Notes under the pieces: model-generated
Told to the model about the DNA's origin: nothing
Database searches by the model: none
What the model saw: the letters and a program-made list of their open reading frames with translations, nothing else
Part shown: positions 9,401-18,839 of the stretch, one piece after another
Position numbering within the stretch: position 1 is the stretch's first letter
Layout: every line of letters begins with the position of its first letter
Position numbers and translations under genes: made by a program
NCBI GenBank assembly: GCA_965219925.1
Contig: OZ244795.1
Span: forward strand, 1,612,001-1,676,000
Source: Bin87 sp965219925
GTDB lineage: Bacteria > Chloroflexota > Dehalococcoidia > Lucifugimonadales > UBA3495
Length of the DNA: 64,000 nucleotides
Direction: 5' to 3'

Positions 9401-10345
9401 ATGTTGAAAAACATGCCGATCCAACGGGGTACACCTTCCAAACAAGCCGTTTCCGACCAATTGTTGAAGGTTACCTTGGGCAAGGAAGCCGTGAAAATGG
9501 CGTTGTGTTCAGACTGGAAACGCGCAGTCGAGTTGAACCGGGCTATCCTGGAGTTGTGCCCGGACAATTGCGAAGCGGCGAATAGACTGGCGAAAGCGCT
9601 GATGGAACTGGCCAGATACCAGGAAGCCCGTGACGTACTGGAAGATTTGTGCCGCCGGTCCCCCGCCAATGCTATCGCCCGCAAAAACCTGGTGCGCGTA
9701 AACAACCTGGAAACCAATTCTCCCGCAGTACCACGTGCGGCGACGAAATCATCCCATACTACTGACACATTCATTGAGCAGAGCGGAAAGTCCTGCGTTG
9801 CGGTCTTGCGCCGAACTACCGAACTTGGATCCGTCTGCACGGCGGGGCCGGGCGATGCAGCCACGCTAACCGTCAAAAAGGACAACATCGTCGTATCTGC
9901 GTCAGACGGCGCCCCTCTGGGTACGCTTCAGCCCAGGCTGGCCCGCCGGCTTCGGCGGTTGATCGCCGGGGGCAACAGTTATTCCGCTGCCATCATCAAC
10001 ATTGGCAACCAGGAAACCTCGGTCATTATTCACGAATCCAGCCAACATCCCAATTTGCGCGACGTGATATCGTTTCCAGTCCAATTTTGCGTCTCTACCG
10101 ACCCTAATCAGACGGCGGTTCAACGGGGTATCGCCACCGATACAGACGCACTCGATCCCGACAGTATCGCAGTTGATGTGAGCGAACAGGCTTCGGACGC
10201 CGAGCTGTCAGAAGCCGTGGTTGCCATGACGCCGGATGAATTTGATGACGACACCACCGATGACCCGATTCCGGTGCTTGATGTTGACGCGGATGCCACG
10301 CCCTTACCCGTCCCAGCGCCTGTGCACAACCCCGACTGGGAATAG
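9401..10345 (+). CDS. TPR-containing conserved hypothetical protein
   Basis: The first ~100 residues hold tetratricopeptide-like helices (AVELNRAILELCPDNCEAANRLAKAL is one repeat, then ALMELARYQEARDVLEDLC). Residues ~145-230 form a separate predicted globular region with LGTLQPRLARRLRRLI, and the last ~75 residues are acidic and rich in D, P and V, probably disordered. There is no signal peptide or membrane segment. TPRs suggest a protein-protein interaction role; nothing more specific can be said. Start ATG 9401 has a strong purine-rich site just upstream. It faces the SagB-like gene tail to tail. Confidence 0.75.
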   Translation: MLKNMPIQRGTPSKQAVSDQLLKVTLGKEAVKMALCSDWKRAVELNRAILELCPDNCEAANRLAKALMELARYQEARDVLEDLCRRSPANAIARKNLVRVNNLETNSPAVPRAATKSSHTTDTFIEQSGKSCVAVLRRTTELGSVCTAGPGDAATLTVKKDNIVVSASDGAPLGTLQPRLARRLRRLIAGGNSYSAAIINIGNQETSVIIHESSQHPNLRDVISFPVQFCVSTDPNQTAVQRGIATDTDALDPDSIAVDVSEQASDAELSEAVVAMTPDEFDDDTTDDPIPVLDVDADATPLPVPAPVHNPDWE

Positions 10346-10410
10346 CCGCCCTTCCTGCCCTCAACGCGGAGACATTCCGTTTTCAGCAAGCGTAAATCAC
10401 CCGTGTGTGG

Positions 10411-12048
10411 TTAAGAATCCTGGCCAGCTCCTCGCGCCCGTGCGTCCAGCCCAACGGCAACCCTGGAACGGAACGGTCGCACCCGATTCGTAGCGTGCGG
10501 CGCTCCCATCGGCACTACGAACACACATTCCTGACCGGCGGCATGCGGCGAGAAAAATTCGATCACGCTGTCGTCGTAGAACGTGAGTCCAGTGGCGCCC
10601 AGTCCAACCGCGTGCATCCCCAGGTAAAGGCGCCCCCCGATGATGCCGGCAAGGGTTTGAACCAGCCGATAGCCACGAGCGCCGAAAGCGGCATCCGCTG
10701 CCTTCAAGTCGGCCGTAATGAATCCCACGGCGGCGGCGTCTGCCGGCAGCGCTTGCTCAAACCCCAGATGTCCGGCCATTTCGCGGAAATTACCGGCCTT
10801 CAACAATCGCAGACCCTTGTAAAACGGATTGTAGTGGTAGGTGCCCGACGCCAGCCCCTCGACGGCATTGACGATGAAATACAGGTTCATATACGGCGCC
10901 AACCCTTCCCGGAAATTGGGCACATTGATGCCCGTAGTAGCAGCGCCTATCACCGAACGAAACGCCTCCCAGCTGATGGATTCGAGTGAAAACCGCCGCG
11001 TGGAACCTCGCGACCGTATACATTCGCCCAGTGGCGCAGACTCAAACAGAGTCAAGTCGATATCCCCCTGAAAACTTCCATCCAGCCCGGAGCGCAACGG
11101 CCTGAATCCTTCTCCGGTTCCTTCCAGTTCATCGCGGTCAGACCCGGCGTTGGCTCCCGCTTCGCGGTTCCACTCTGCCACGTCGGCGCGAGTCTGAAGC
11201 CAGGATGCGGCGTGGAGCCGGCGACTCACCGGGTAAGGCTCGGCGCCGGACACCAGGTCATTGCTCTCTTGCGTTATCAGACCCGGAACGTCCCCAGACC
11301 CAGGCACTAGTTCGCCCGCCGGTGCTCCTATCGAAGCCAGCATCGCCGGCGCTTCGTCAATTCCATTCAAACCCAGGAATCCGCACAGCGACCGGTCCAC
11401 GAAACCGAATCGCAACCCAACCGGCACTCGTTCGGCTGCGCCCGCCGTCAGCAGATTTGCCGAGATCGTGCCCAGGTCCCAATAACAATACCTGTAACCC
11501 CGTTCACGGTATTTCCACGCGCTGCGCCAGAACACGTTGGTGAACACCAGGGTGGCCGGGTAGGCGGAATGGTCACCCGCGGCGCCGCCTACCCACCGCC
11601 TCAGGTCGCCATTGCGCAATCGGACCAATGCGAACTCCCTGGGATTGAAATGATAGACACCCGCTCGCAATCCATCCAGGTCGCCGCACACCACGTAGAT
11701 CTCGGTCGGATACAGCGCGCCGGCCGACGCAGCAGCTCGGTAGTGTATTTCCCCGCTGCGCAGCTGCGAACGTCGGATAACCGCTGCGGAGTGATACAAC
11801 AGCGAGGCCAATCCTTCCAGCGTAAGCGCTGCGTCACCGGCTGAACCGACATTGCCGCTGGCTCGAATAGCATCCAAGGTGGGCGTATCCATTGCGGCGC
11901 GGCCAGCAACGTCGGGCAGGAGGATATTTCGTAAATTCGGGTATGATTTGTACAGGGGCGGCTTGTTGCCCAGATTGATGTATTGCAGCTTGGTGGCGTC
12001 GTTATACTGCTCGGCGAAGCTAGCGTCGTTGTCGACCGAAGTAGCCAT
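10411..12048 (-). CDS. SagB-type/ThcOx nitroreductase-fold dehydrogenase (two-domain)
   Basis: An FMN-dependent enzyme with two nitroreductase-like domains (about residues 55-250 and 330-530). RAAASAGALYPTEIYVV and GVYHFNPREFALV in the first half, and SRGSTRRF, ATGINVPN and GTYHYNPF in the second, are typical of the SagB/ThcOx group, which oxidises azoline rings in peptide natural products. No precursor peptide or YcaO cyclodehydratase is seen nearby, so it may instead be a stand-alone oxidoreductase. The ATG at 12048 is preferred; an in-frame TTG at 12117 would overlap folB by 4 nt and gives an unusual N-terminus. Confidence 0.8.
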   Translation of the reverse strand: MATSVDNDASFAEQYNDATKLQYINLGNKPPLYKSYPNLRNILLPDVAGRAAMDTPTLDAIRASGNVGSAGDAALTLEGLASLLYHSAAVIRRSQLRSGEIHYRAAASAGALYPTEIYVVCGDLDGLRAGVYHFNPREFALVRLRNGDLRRWVGGAAGDHSAYPATLVFTNVFWRSAWKYRERGYRYCYWDLGTISANLLTAGAAERVPVGLRFGFVDRSLCGFLGLNGIDEAPAMLASIGAPAGELVPGSGDVPGLITQESNDLVSGAEPYPVSRRLHAASWLQTRADVAEWNREAGANAGSDRDELEGTGEGFRPLRSGLDGSFQGDIDLTLFESAPLGECIRSRGSTRRFSLESISWEAFRSVIGAATTGINVPNFREGLAPYMNLYFIVNAVEGLASGTYHYNPFYKGLRLLKAGNFREMAGHLGFEQALPADAAAVGFITADLKAADAAFGARGYRLVQTLAGIIGGRLYLGMHAVGLGATGLTFYDDSVIEFFSPHAAGQECVFVVPMGAPHATNRVRPFRSRVAVGLDARARGAGQDS

Positions 12049-12113
12049 TATTTGCACTTCCCCCGTTGCCTGATTGGGTCTCAGGATGTCACGACCGTCG
12101 AGCCGGGTCGGCG

Positions 12114-12488
12114 TCAATCGTCGCGCGTACGATAGATATCCACTTCCGCCGCTTCCACTACCGACCCTCGGATCGGCGGGCGTGGTTTTTGTACTCTGAC
12201 TCGAACCGCCTGAACCGCAGGATGTTGGTCGAATACGCCGCGGGCGATGGCCGAAGCTGCATTCTCCAGCAGGTTGCGCGGTTCTCCTTCCACCACCGTT
12301 TTCACGACACGATACAGATGCGTGTAACTCACCGTATCCTGCAACCGATCCGATTCCCCGGCAGTTGTCAGATCCAATTCGGCTTCCAGGTCAACAATGA
12401 AGGGTTGCCCCAGCCGACGCTCTTCCGGATTCACACCGTGAAACCCGTAAAACTGCATACCGCGCAGAATGATACGGTCCAGGCTCAT
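12114..12488 (-). CDS. folB: Dihydroneopterin aldolase
   Basis: Folate pathway enzyme cleaving dihydroneopterin to 6-hydroxymethyl-dihydropterin. The sequence DRIILRGMQFYGFHGVNPEE near the start and LLENAASAIA in the middle are family hallmarks, with the C-terminal VRVRVQKPRPPI carrying the conserved Lys-Pro. ATG 12488 is chosen because the family begins directly before the DRI motif; an ATG at 12512 adds eight residues. At 124 residues it is the usual size. No folP or folK lies beside it. Confidence 0.92.
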   Translation of the reverse strand: MSLDRIILRGMQFYGFHGVNPEERRLGQPFIVDLEAELDLTTAGESDRLQDTVSYTHLYRVVKTVVEGEPRNLLENAASAIARGVFDQHPAVQAVRVRVQKPRPPIRGSVVEAAEVDIYRTRDD

Positions 12489-12633
12489 CGGCGTACGGAC
12501 GCGCCAAGGCATCGCCGGCGCCGGTTGCCGGTATGCCTCCGCGACAGCGGTTTACGAGTGGAGATTGGATCTCCGCCGGGTTCTGGTAACCGCATCACCT
12601 CCCGGCCGTCAGCCTCGATGTGGGTATTTACTG

Positions 12634-13518
12634 TCATGCCTGGACGCTTTGGGCCGCTATGGCCTCCACCAGCGCCAGGAGGTTTTGCGCCCTCTTCACC
12701 ACTGGCACGTCCACCATCCGACCATCTATGGAAAGCGAGCCGCGGCCCGCGCTTTCGGCTTCCTCCCAGGCTGCAACCACGGTGCGGGCGTATTCCACGT
12801 CGTCGGGATGGGGAGAGAACGTCTCGTTGATGATGTCAATCTGTGCCGGATGGATGGCAAACTTGCCGGTGAATCCCATCTGCCGCGCCGTGCCAGCATC
12901 GGTGCGCAACCCGTCCGGGTCACGGAACCCTACGAATGGACCGTCCAGAGCCGCTACACGGGCGGCGCGCGCGGCAACCGCCACCGCCGATCTCGCGTAA
13001 TAACATTCCTCGCCAAAATCGGTTCGGATCACCCCCATGTCGTTGGTGTAATCCTCCGCGCCGAATGCGACCCCCACGATGCGCTGAGAAGCGCGAGCCA
13101 TCTCATAAACGTGAACGATGGCCATCGCCGTTTCAATCCAGGGCACCAACTTGATCGTTCCTCGCGGAATGCCAATCCTGGATTCCAAAGGTCCCAGCAG
13201 TTGGTCAACCTGCCGCAGATCCCACGCGGTGTCGCCTTTGCCTACGCTGATCCCGGCCAGTTCCGGGCACACAACCGTATCCAGTTCCTGGCTCGTGAGA
13301 CCGGTATCCAGCGAATTGACCCGAACCATTACTCTGCGTCCGGCCGCCGCCAGTCGCGGCACCCACTCTGCGGCCATCTCGCATGCCGCTGCCTTTTCGC
13401 CCGGCGGCACCGAGTCCTCCAGGTCAACCATCACGACGTCGGCGCCGAATCCCAATGCTCTTTCCAGCATGTTGGCCCGATTACCGGGGACGAAAACCAA
13501 ACTGCGCAACAATTCCAC
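12634..13518 (-). CDS. CitE-like CoA-ester lyase (HpcH/HpaI aldolase family)
   Basis: TIM-barrel lyase related to the citrate lyase beta subunit and malyl/methylmalyl-CoA lyases. The N-terminus RSLVFVPGNRANMLERA, the MVDLEDSVPPGEK metal-binding stretch near residue 31, and GVAFGAEDYTNDMG near residue 155 are diagnostic. The conserved Arg in VMVRVNSLDTG is present. No CitF or CitD subunits are nearby, so it is more likely a stand-alone enzyme acting on malyl-, citramalyl- or beta-methylmalyl-CoA. It lies 49 bp downstream of polA on the same strand. Confidence 0.88.
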   Translation of the reverse strand: MELLRSLVFVPGNRANMLERALGFGADVVMVDLEDSVPPGEKAAACEMAAEWVPRLAAAGRRVMVRVNSLDTGLTSQELDTVVCPELAGISVGKGDTAWDLRQVDQLLGPLESRIGIPRGTIKLVPWIETAMAIVHVYEMARASQRIVGVAFGAEDYTNDMGVIRTDFGEECYYARSAVAVAARAARVAALDGPFVGFRDPDGLRTDAGTARQMGFTGKFAIHPAQIDIINETFSPHPDDVEYARTVVAAWEEAESAGRGSLSIDGRMVDVPVVKRAQNLLALVEAIAAQSVQA

Positions 13519-13567
13519 TACGGATATTCCTCCTCAATCAGAATACTGGATAAATTCCTCACCCGAT

Positions 13568-16372
13568 TCAGAAGTCTCCCCACGAGTAACCTGATTTCAC
13601 GTCAACTTTGAGCGTCACGTCCAAGTCCAGCGCGGCGGGCATCTCATCCAGCACCATCGCAGTCATACCATCCATCTCGTCCTCTGGAACCTCGAACACC
13701 AGCTCATCATGCACCTGCAGGATCATTCTGGTGTTCCAATCTTCGTTTTTGAGGCGGGACTGCACGCTAATCATGGCTTTTTTCATGATGTCTGCGGCCG
13801 TGCCCTGAATCGGCATGTTGATGGCCATTCGCTCGGCAGCCGCCCGAACGTTGTGATTAGACGATTGAATGTCCGGTAGATACCGGCGCCGGCCCAACAG
13901 GGTTTCAGCGTACATCGTGCGCCGCGTCTGGTCTTTGATCGATTCCAGGTATCCATTTATCCCCGGATAGCGCGACAGATAGTTGTCGATGAATTGGCGG
14001 CCCTCTTCGCGACTGAATCCGGTTTGCTGAGATATTCCGTATGGGCCCAAACCGTAAATGACGCCAAAGTTCAGAATCTTCGCAATCCGACGCTGGTCCC
14101 CATCCACCTGGTTTATAGGAACATTGAACATCTGGCTGGCGGTCGCAGCATGTATGTCTTCTCCACGGCGGAAAGCCTCCAACAGAGACTCATCCTGGGA
14201 CAGGTGGGCCAGCACTCTGAGCTCAATTTGCGAATAATCGGCAGATAGCAGTTTACACTCCGAATCCGCTATGAACGCGCGACGGACCTGCCGACCCGCT
14301 TCGGTGCGCACCGGTATGTTCTGCAAGTTGGGGTCGCTGCTGCTTATCCGGCCAGTCGCCGATCCGGTCTGATGATATGAGGTGTGAATACGACCCGTGC
14401 GCGGGTTCACCATCTCCGGCAGGGCGTCAGCGTAGGTCGATTTCAGCTTGGAAACCTGTCGGTACTCCAGAATGCGATCAACCACCGGGTGCATTCCTTT
14501 CAGGGACTCCAGCGCGTTGGCATCCGTGGAATAACCGGATTTCGTTTTCCTGGTCTTGGGCAATCCCAACTCGGAAAACAGCAAATCGCTCAGTTGCTTT
14601 GGCGAGTTGATGTTTACGGCATGGCCGATGTCCTGAAACAGACTGGTCTGGAGTTGTTCCATCTGTTCGTTCAAATCGCGCGACATCTCGTGCAAAATAC
14701 CGGCGTCGAGCTTCACTCCCGCGCGCTGCATCTCAACCAGCACCGGCACTATGGGCAATTCCACGTCGGACATCAACCCCTGGATACCCAACGATTCCAG
14801 CGGCGGTTCCAGATGCTGCCTCAACCTGAGCGTGCAGTCCGCGTCAGCAGCGGCGTACGGAGCGCCAACTGCGATGTCAACTTCGTTAAAGGTTTTCTGG
14901 CGCGCGCCCTTCCCGATGATTTCCGTTATGTTGGTCATCTCCCGGCCAAGTATCTCCAGCGCCAGGGGTTTGAGTCCCAACCGGTTCTTGCCCAGCAAAT
15001 GCGCCGCGATCATCGTGTCGTGGTCCACCACGCCATACGGTTCGATCCCATAGTTGCTCAGCAGCGTCAGATCGTAATTGGCGTTGTGGGCACACCGTTG
15101 GAGTCCATCCTCAATGAAGAGGGGACGTACGGCGGCCAGCACTTCCTCCATCGGTAGTTGATCACCCGATGCGTGGCCGACCGGCACGTACCATGCTACT
15201 CCGCTGGGAACCGCGAAACTCAACCCGGCCAAGTCGGCGTTCATCGGATCCGTGCTGCTCGATTCAGTATCAAACGCGAAGGCGCCGGCGACGCGAATTT
15301 CGTCGATCATAGCGACCAGCTCGCTTTGGGAATACACAATCCGGTAATCTTCGTCTGCATCGGCAACCGTCGCCGCCGGACCCGCATCTACCGAAACACC
15401 ATGCCCGGCGGGTTCACCGGTCGCCGTCGCCCAGGGTGCGTCCGGCGATGGAATCCTCCCCAAAATGCTGTGAAATTCCAGGCCGGTCATGAATGCGACC
15501 ACGTCTCCCCGCTGGTAATTGCCGAACCTGGATCCCTCCAGATCGAGCTCAACAGGGGCTGCCCGGTCGATAGTCGTCAGGAAACGGTATTCGAACGCGG
15601 CTTCCCGATTTTCCGACAGATTGTTGTGAACCCGTTTTTGCGAGATGTCGTCGATATGCTCGTAGATGCCCTCCAGCCGGTCATAGTTGTTCAGCAACGT
15701 TATCGCCGTTTTCTCGCCCACGCCGGGCACTCCGGGAATGTTATCCGATTTGTCACCCACCAATGCCTTGAAGTCAGGTTGCTGAGCCGCTGTCAGGCCA
15801 CCGTAACGTTCAAGTAATTCCGCTTCATCCACGATCCTGCGGTCACCTTCCCCGCGAGCCAGGTCTACACGCACTGTGGAGGATACCAGCTGGAAGGTGT
15901 CCCGGTCCCCAGTTACGATAACGGTCTCCCATCCTGCTTCTTCGGCTTGCCTCGACAGAGTGCCGATCAAGTCATCGGCTTCATAACCTTCCAACTCGTA
16001 CACCGGAACACCAAAAGCCCTCATTAGTTCTTTCACCCGGTCGAACTGCCCTCGCAGTTCGGGAGGCGTTGGGGGCCTTTGAGCCTTGTATTGCGGGAAC
16101 CGAACATGGCGAAACGTGGGCGCCGGCGTGTCAAAACAGATCGTAACGTGGGTGGGTTGCCACTCGTTGAGCGCCCGAATAAAGACGCTGGCGAATCCAT
16201 AAACGCCGGTTACATCTTCCCCGGTGCTCGACACCGTCAGGTTTCGGGAAGCGCTGATAGCGCGAAACGAACGGTGAACCATCGCGTGCCCGTCCAACAA
16301 CAGCAACAACGGCGAACTGCGCCCGGCAGTCCCGAATGACATCGGCATCGACATTTGACTTGTACTCGCCAT
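13568..16372 (-). CDS. polA: DNA polymerase I
   Basis: Three domains: 5' nuclease (about 20-310; LLLLDGHAMVHRSFRAI, then YEADDLIGTL), 3'-5' exonuclease (about 325-520) with the metal-binding FDTES (~366), HNANYDL and YAAADAD all intact, so it should proofread, and the polymerase domain with DYSQIELR (~711), RRIAKILNFGVIYG and QVHDELV (~885). The start at 16372 is decided by a strong GGAGGG site 7 nt upstream; a longer frame from ATG 16441 would overlap the -10 box. The protein is 934 residues. It works in repair and Okazaki-fragment processing. Confidence 0.96.
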   Translation of the reverse strand: MASTSQMSMPMSFGTAGRSSPLLLLLDGHAMVHRSFRAISASRNLTVSSTGEDVTGVYGFASVFIRALNEWQPTHVTICFDTPAPTFRHVRFPQYKAQRPPTPPELRGQFDRVKELMRAFGVPVYELEGYEADDLIGTLSRQAEEAGWETVIVTGDRDTFQLVSSTVRVDLARGEGDRRIVDEAELLERYGGLTAAQQPDFKALVGDKSDNIPGVPGVGEKTAITLLNNYDRLEGIYEHIDDISQKRVHNNLSENREAAFEYRFLTTIDRAAPVELDLEGSRFGNYQRGDVVAFMTGLEFHSILGRIPSPDAPWATATGEPAGHGVSVDAGPAATVADADEDYRIVYSQSELVAMIDEIRVAGAFAFDTESSSTDPMNADLAGLSFAVPSGVAWYVPVGHASGDQLPMEEVLAAVRPLFIEDGLQRCAHNANYDLTLLSNYGIEPYGVVDHDTMIAAHLLGKNRLGLKPLALEILGREMTNITEIIGKGARQKTFNEVDIAVGAPYAAADADCTLRLRQHLEPPLESLGIQGLMSDVELPIVPVLVEMQRAGVKLDAGILHEMSRDLNEQMEQLQTSLFQDIGHAVNINSPKQLSDLLFSELGLPKTRKTKSGYSTDANALESLKGMHPVVDRILEYRQVSKLKSTYADALPEMVNPRTGRIHTSYHQTGSATGRISSSDPNLQNIPVRTEAGRQVRRAFIADSECKLLSADYSQIELRVLAHLSQDESLLEAFRRGEDIHAATASQMFNVPINQVDGDQRRIAKILNFGVIYGLGPYGISQQTGFSREEGRQFIDNYLSRYPGINGYLESIKDQTRRTMYAETLLGRRRYLPDIQSSNHNVRAAAERMAINMPIQGTAADIMKKAMISVQSRLKNEDWNTRMILQVHDELVFEVPEDEMDGMTAMVLDEMPAALDLDVTLKVDVKSGYSWGDF

Positions 16373-16439
16373 CTTCGGTCCCTCCGGCAGATTGTCTCTA
16401 AACGCCCAACTATTTTCGTGATCGGTTTGATTCATCCGC

Positions 16440-16445
16440 ATTATA
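16440..16445 (-). promoter_or_regulatory. -10 box upstream of polA
   Basis: On the minus strand this reads TATAAT, about 68 bp before the chosen polA start. No good -35 hexamer lies 17 bp upstream. The position supports initiation of translation at 16372 rather than 16441. Confidence 0.5.
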
Positions 16446-16480
16446 CATCAGCCGTAACGTGTGGCCGGAATCCCGCCACC

Positions 16481-16508
16481 GTGACCATGAAAGCTGCCGT
16501 GATATAAT
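16481..16508 (+). promoter_or_regulatory. Sigma70-type promoter of the zinc-ribbon/thiE operon
   Basis: GTGACC at 16481-16486, a 16-bp spacer, then TATAAT at 16503-16508 preceded by TG one base upstream (extended -10). Transcription would start near 16515, some 45 nt before the ATG at 16559. It is divergent from polA. Confidence 0.6.
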
Positions 16509-16558
16509 AGCTGCGCCCTCCATCTGACCAACTGACCAAGCTATAGCGTCTTACAGGT

Positions 16559-16876
16559 ATGCCGATTTACGAATACAATTGCGATTCTTGCGGCTTGCGC
16601 CAATCCAGATTGGTGTACAGTTGGTCCGCTGCGGATGCGCTGTCGTGTAGACAATGCGGAGGAAACGGATTGACCAGGCTGGTATCCGGTTTCTCTTTTC
16701 ATCGCTCGTGGGGGGAAAGTCTGAACTGGGTGCCAGATAACGCGGTCGCCGACCTTGATAACAATCAAGCCGTCAGCATCGACTCCCACCTGGGACGCAT
16801 GGACGAAGCCATGGGGGGCCGGGTCACCCCTGATTTCCACGAACACCGGCGCGAGATCAACAACCCGGACGGTTGA
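16559..16876 (+). CDS. FmdB-type zinc-ribbon protein (1)
   Basis: Small protein beginning MPIYEYNC, the FmdB/CxxC zinc-ribbon signature. Zinc ligands are C8/C11 and C30/C33. The C-terminal ~70 residues, with SFHRSWGESLNWVPD and DEAMGG, are not part of the core ribbon. Members of this family are thought to be regulators or metal-binding adaptors, but function is not established. It is followed after 6 bp by a second member of the same family, so the pair probably arose by duplication. Confidence 0.85.
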   Translation: MPIYEYNCDSCGLRQSRLVYSWSAADALSCRQCGGNGLTRLVSGFSFHRSWGESLNWVPDNAVADLDNNQAVSIDSHLGRMDEAMGGRVTPDFHEHRREINNPDG

Positions 16877-16882
16877 TTAATC

Positions 16883-17218
16883 ATGCCCATTTACGAATAC
16901 CGTTGCCAAATCTGCCATGAACTGTCCACCTTTTTCGTCCGCTCCGTGGGGGCTGCGCTGGAGCCAATTTGCAACAGTTGCGGCAGCGCCGAAATGCAAC
17001 GCAGAATGTCGGCATTTGCAATGGGCAAAACCACCTCCGGCGTCCACGCTTCCACTCCTGCCACTGGCAATAGTCGGGAATACTACAGCGACCCGCGCAA
17101 TATCGGCCGGCACGTCGAAGACACTTTCACCCGCCACGGCGTTGAAATGCCGGCCACCGTTCGGGAGTCCATCGACGCTGCTCGCGGCGGCGAAGTCCCC
17201 AAAGGAATGCAATCGTGA
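16883..17218 (+). CDS. FmdB-type zinc-ribbon protein (2)
   Basis: Begins MPIYEYRC with ligands C8/C11 and C30/C33, the same spacing as the gene before it. The C-terminal part differs (SREYYSDPRNIGRHVEDTF, then a short helical tail), so the two copies have diverged outside the ribbon. Its stop overlaps the GTG of thiE by 4 nt (GTGA), which implies translational coupling. It may sense or deliver a metal for the operon; that is inference from position only. Confidence 0.85.
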   Translation: MPIYEYRCQICHELSTFFVRSVGAALEPICNSCGSAEMQRRMSAFAMGKTTSGVHASTPATGNSREYYSDPRNIGRHVEDTFTRHGVEMPATVRESIDAARGGEVPKGMQS

Positions 17219-18192
17219 CCACCGCTCCAGACAACAACCCCTCCAATCTGCTGCCGGCGCTGGTCGGCTGCCTCGAGGCCCTGCTGGCGTCCGAAACGTT
17301 GCCCGAAGGGTTGATTGCCGGTGAAATCGGTTGGCTGGACAGCGGTCTCGCTTCCGCCCGCCCCGAGTCCGTACACGTAGGGCGTCCCGAAAATCGTTCC
17401 GATGCGATAACCCTTATCGACACCGCCCGCAACGTGCTCAGCATATTGGAGTTTACCGGCGCCGTTGAGATAGATTCCGCGCTGCAACTCCACAGAGCGC
17501 TGGATGATGCCAACCAACGCGTTGGGAGGATTTTGCGGAGGCAACAGGCTGAGCGCATTCGAGGGCTGTACGTCATCATCGACCCCGAAGTGACCGGAGG
17601 CCGCGAACCGATAGACGTTGCCCAGGCCGCGATTAATGGCGGCGCCCGTATGCTCCAGCTTCGGGACAAATTGCGCGACAAGGGTGAACAAATGCCATTG
17701 GCCATCGCCCTCCGGGACCTTTGCGCCGCCAACGACGCCCTGCTGATTATTAACGATCACGCCGATATTTCGGCGGCCCTCGGCCCGGAACACGTGGGTT
17801 TGCACGTGGGCCAAACCGACTTGCCGGTAGCCGACGCGAGAAAGATACTGGCGCCAGGCCAGTTGCTGGGACGCTCAAATCGGGATATCGACCTCATCAT
17901 TGAGTCCCAGGAAATGGGCGCCGACCACGTTGCGTTCGGCTCGATGTACAACACGACCACCAAACCCATGATTCGCAACCCGCAGGGTCCGGAACGGCTC
18001 AAACAGGCCCGCGCCGTGGCCCAGGTGCCCCTGGTCGCCATCGGCGGCATCACGGTCGATAACGTGGCTCCGGTTGTGGAGGCGGGGGCCGATGCGATTT
18101 GCGTCACCGCCGCGGTGGGAAGCGCCCCCGACCCCGAAGCCGCCGCTGCCGCGTTGACCGAAGCCATCCGCGCCGCCGGCGGACGGGTGTAG
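17215..18192 (+). CDS. thiE: Thiamine-phosphate synthase with an N-terminal extension
   Basis: The C-terminal ~210 residues form the TMP synthase TIM barrel: GLYVIIDP, MLQLRDK (~147), INDHADIS (~180), GLHVGQTDLP and AIGGI are in place. It joins HMP diphosphate and the thiazole phosphate. In place of the usual GP.F.T.TK pattern it has FGSMYNTTTK. The first ~118 residues are an extra, mostly helical region that I do not recognise; it lacks the DANLNRAREGLR-type pattern of ThiD2. Start GTG 17215 overlaps the upstream stop. thiD lies far away at 36.6 kb. Confidence 0.9.
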   Translation: MTTAPDNNPSNLLPALVGCLEALLASETLPEGLIAGEIGWLDSGLASARPESVHVGRPENRSDAITLIDTARNVLSILEFTGAVEIDSALQLHRALDDANQRVGRILRRQQAERIRGLYVIIDPEVTGGREPIDVAQAAINGGARMLQLRDKLRDKGEQMPLAIALRDLCAANDALLIINDHADISAALGPEHVGLHVGQTDLPVADARKILAPGQLLGRSNRDIDLIIESQEMGADHVAFGSMYNTTTKPMIRNPQGPERLKQARAVAQVPLVAIGGITVDNVAPVVEAGADAICVTAAVGSAPDPEAAAAALTEAIRAAGGRV

Positions 18193-18201
18193 GGTCAGGC
18201 G

Positions 18202-18837
18202 ATGCCGACACCACACGGGGAACACCTGGCAAACCTGTCTGCCCGGGCTATCGAAGAATTGGGCCAAAGGCACCGGGCGCGCGAACAGGCGCTGGTGGTA
18301 TCCCGCCAAGTAATTCGTAACTCGGCTAATGCCATTCGCGCCGTTCATCGTTACGATTTCGACGAAGCGGACCGCCTGATCGCCGAGGCTTCTGACCGGC
18401 TGGACGAAACGCTGGAAATCAAGGTCAACAATCCCGAGATTTACTACGCCGGTTTTCTCTCCGACGCCAGGAAGGAATTTACCGAAGCTAACATAACGCT
18501 GGCGGCAATTTCCGGGAAAACATTGCCCGATTGGGAATCGCTTGGTGTGGATCCGCCCGCTTACCTGAACGGAATGGCCGAGGTGATCGGCGAACTTCGT
18601 CGGTACATCCTGGACGCACTTCGACGGGACGACACCGCCCGTTGTGAAGAGCTCATGGAGTTGATGGACGAGATCTACGGGATATTGGTTACCGTAGACT
18701 TCCCGGAGGCCGTAACCGGCGGATTGCGCCGCAGCACCGATGCCATGCGCGGTGTTTTGGAACGCACCAGGGGAGATTTGACCATTTCTTTGCAACAACG
18801 CCGTCTGGAACGCCGCCTCGCAGATTCGTCTCCCTAA
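18202..18837 (+). CDS. Translin family protein (bacterial/archaeal type)
   Basis: An all-helical protein of 211 residues. The pattern SRQVIRNSANAIRAVHRYDFDEADRLI and the distal YILDALRRDDTARCEELMELMDEIY with TGGLRRSTDAMRGVLERTRGDLT match the translin/TRAX fold found in some archaea and bacteria. Eukaryotic relatives bind and cleave RNA or single-stranded DNA as octamers; the role in bacteria is unclear. It follows thiE by 9 bp and shares its operon. Confidence 0.85.
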   Translation: MPTPHGEHLANLSARAIEELGQRHRAREQALVVSRQVIRNSANAIRAVHRYDFDEADRLIAEASDRLDETLEIKVNNPEIYYAGFLSDARKEFTEANITLAAISGKTLPDWESLGVDPPAYLNGMAEVIGELRRYILDALRRDDTARCEELMELMDEIYGILVTVDFPEAVTGGLRRSTDAMRGVLERTRGDLTISLQQRRLERRLADSSP

Positions 18838-18839
18838 CG

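Noticed and set aside
17215..17570. N-terminal part of ThiE as a ThiD2 domain
   Set aside because: The conserved ThiD2 pattern is absent; the sequence is helical and unrelated by eye.
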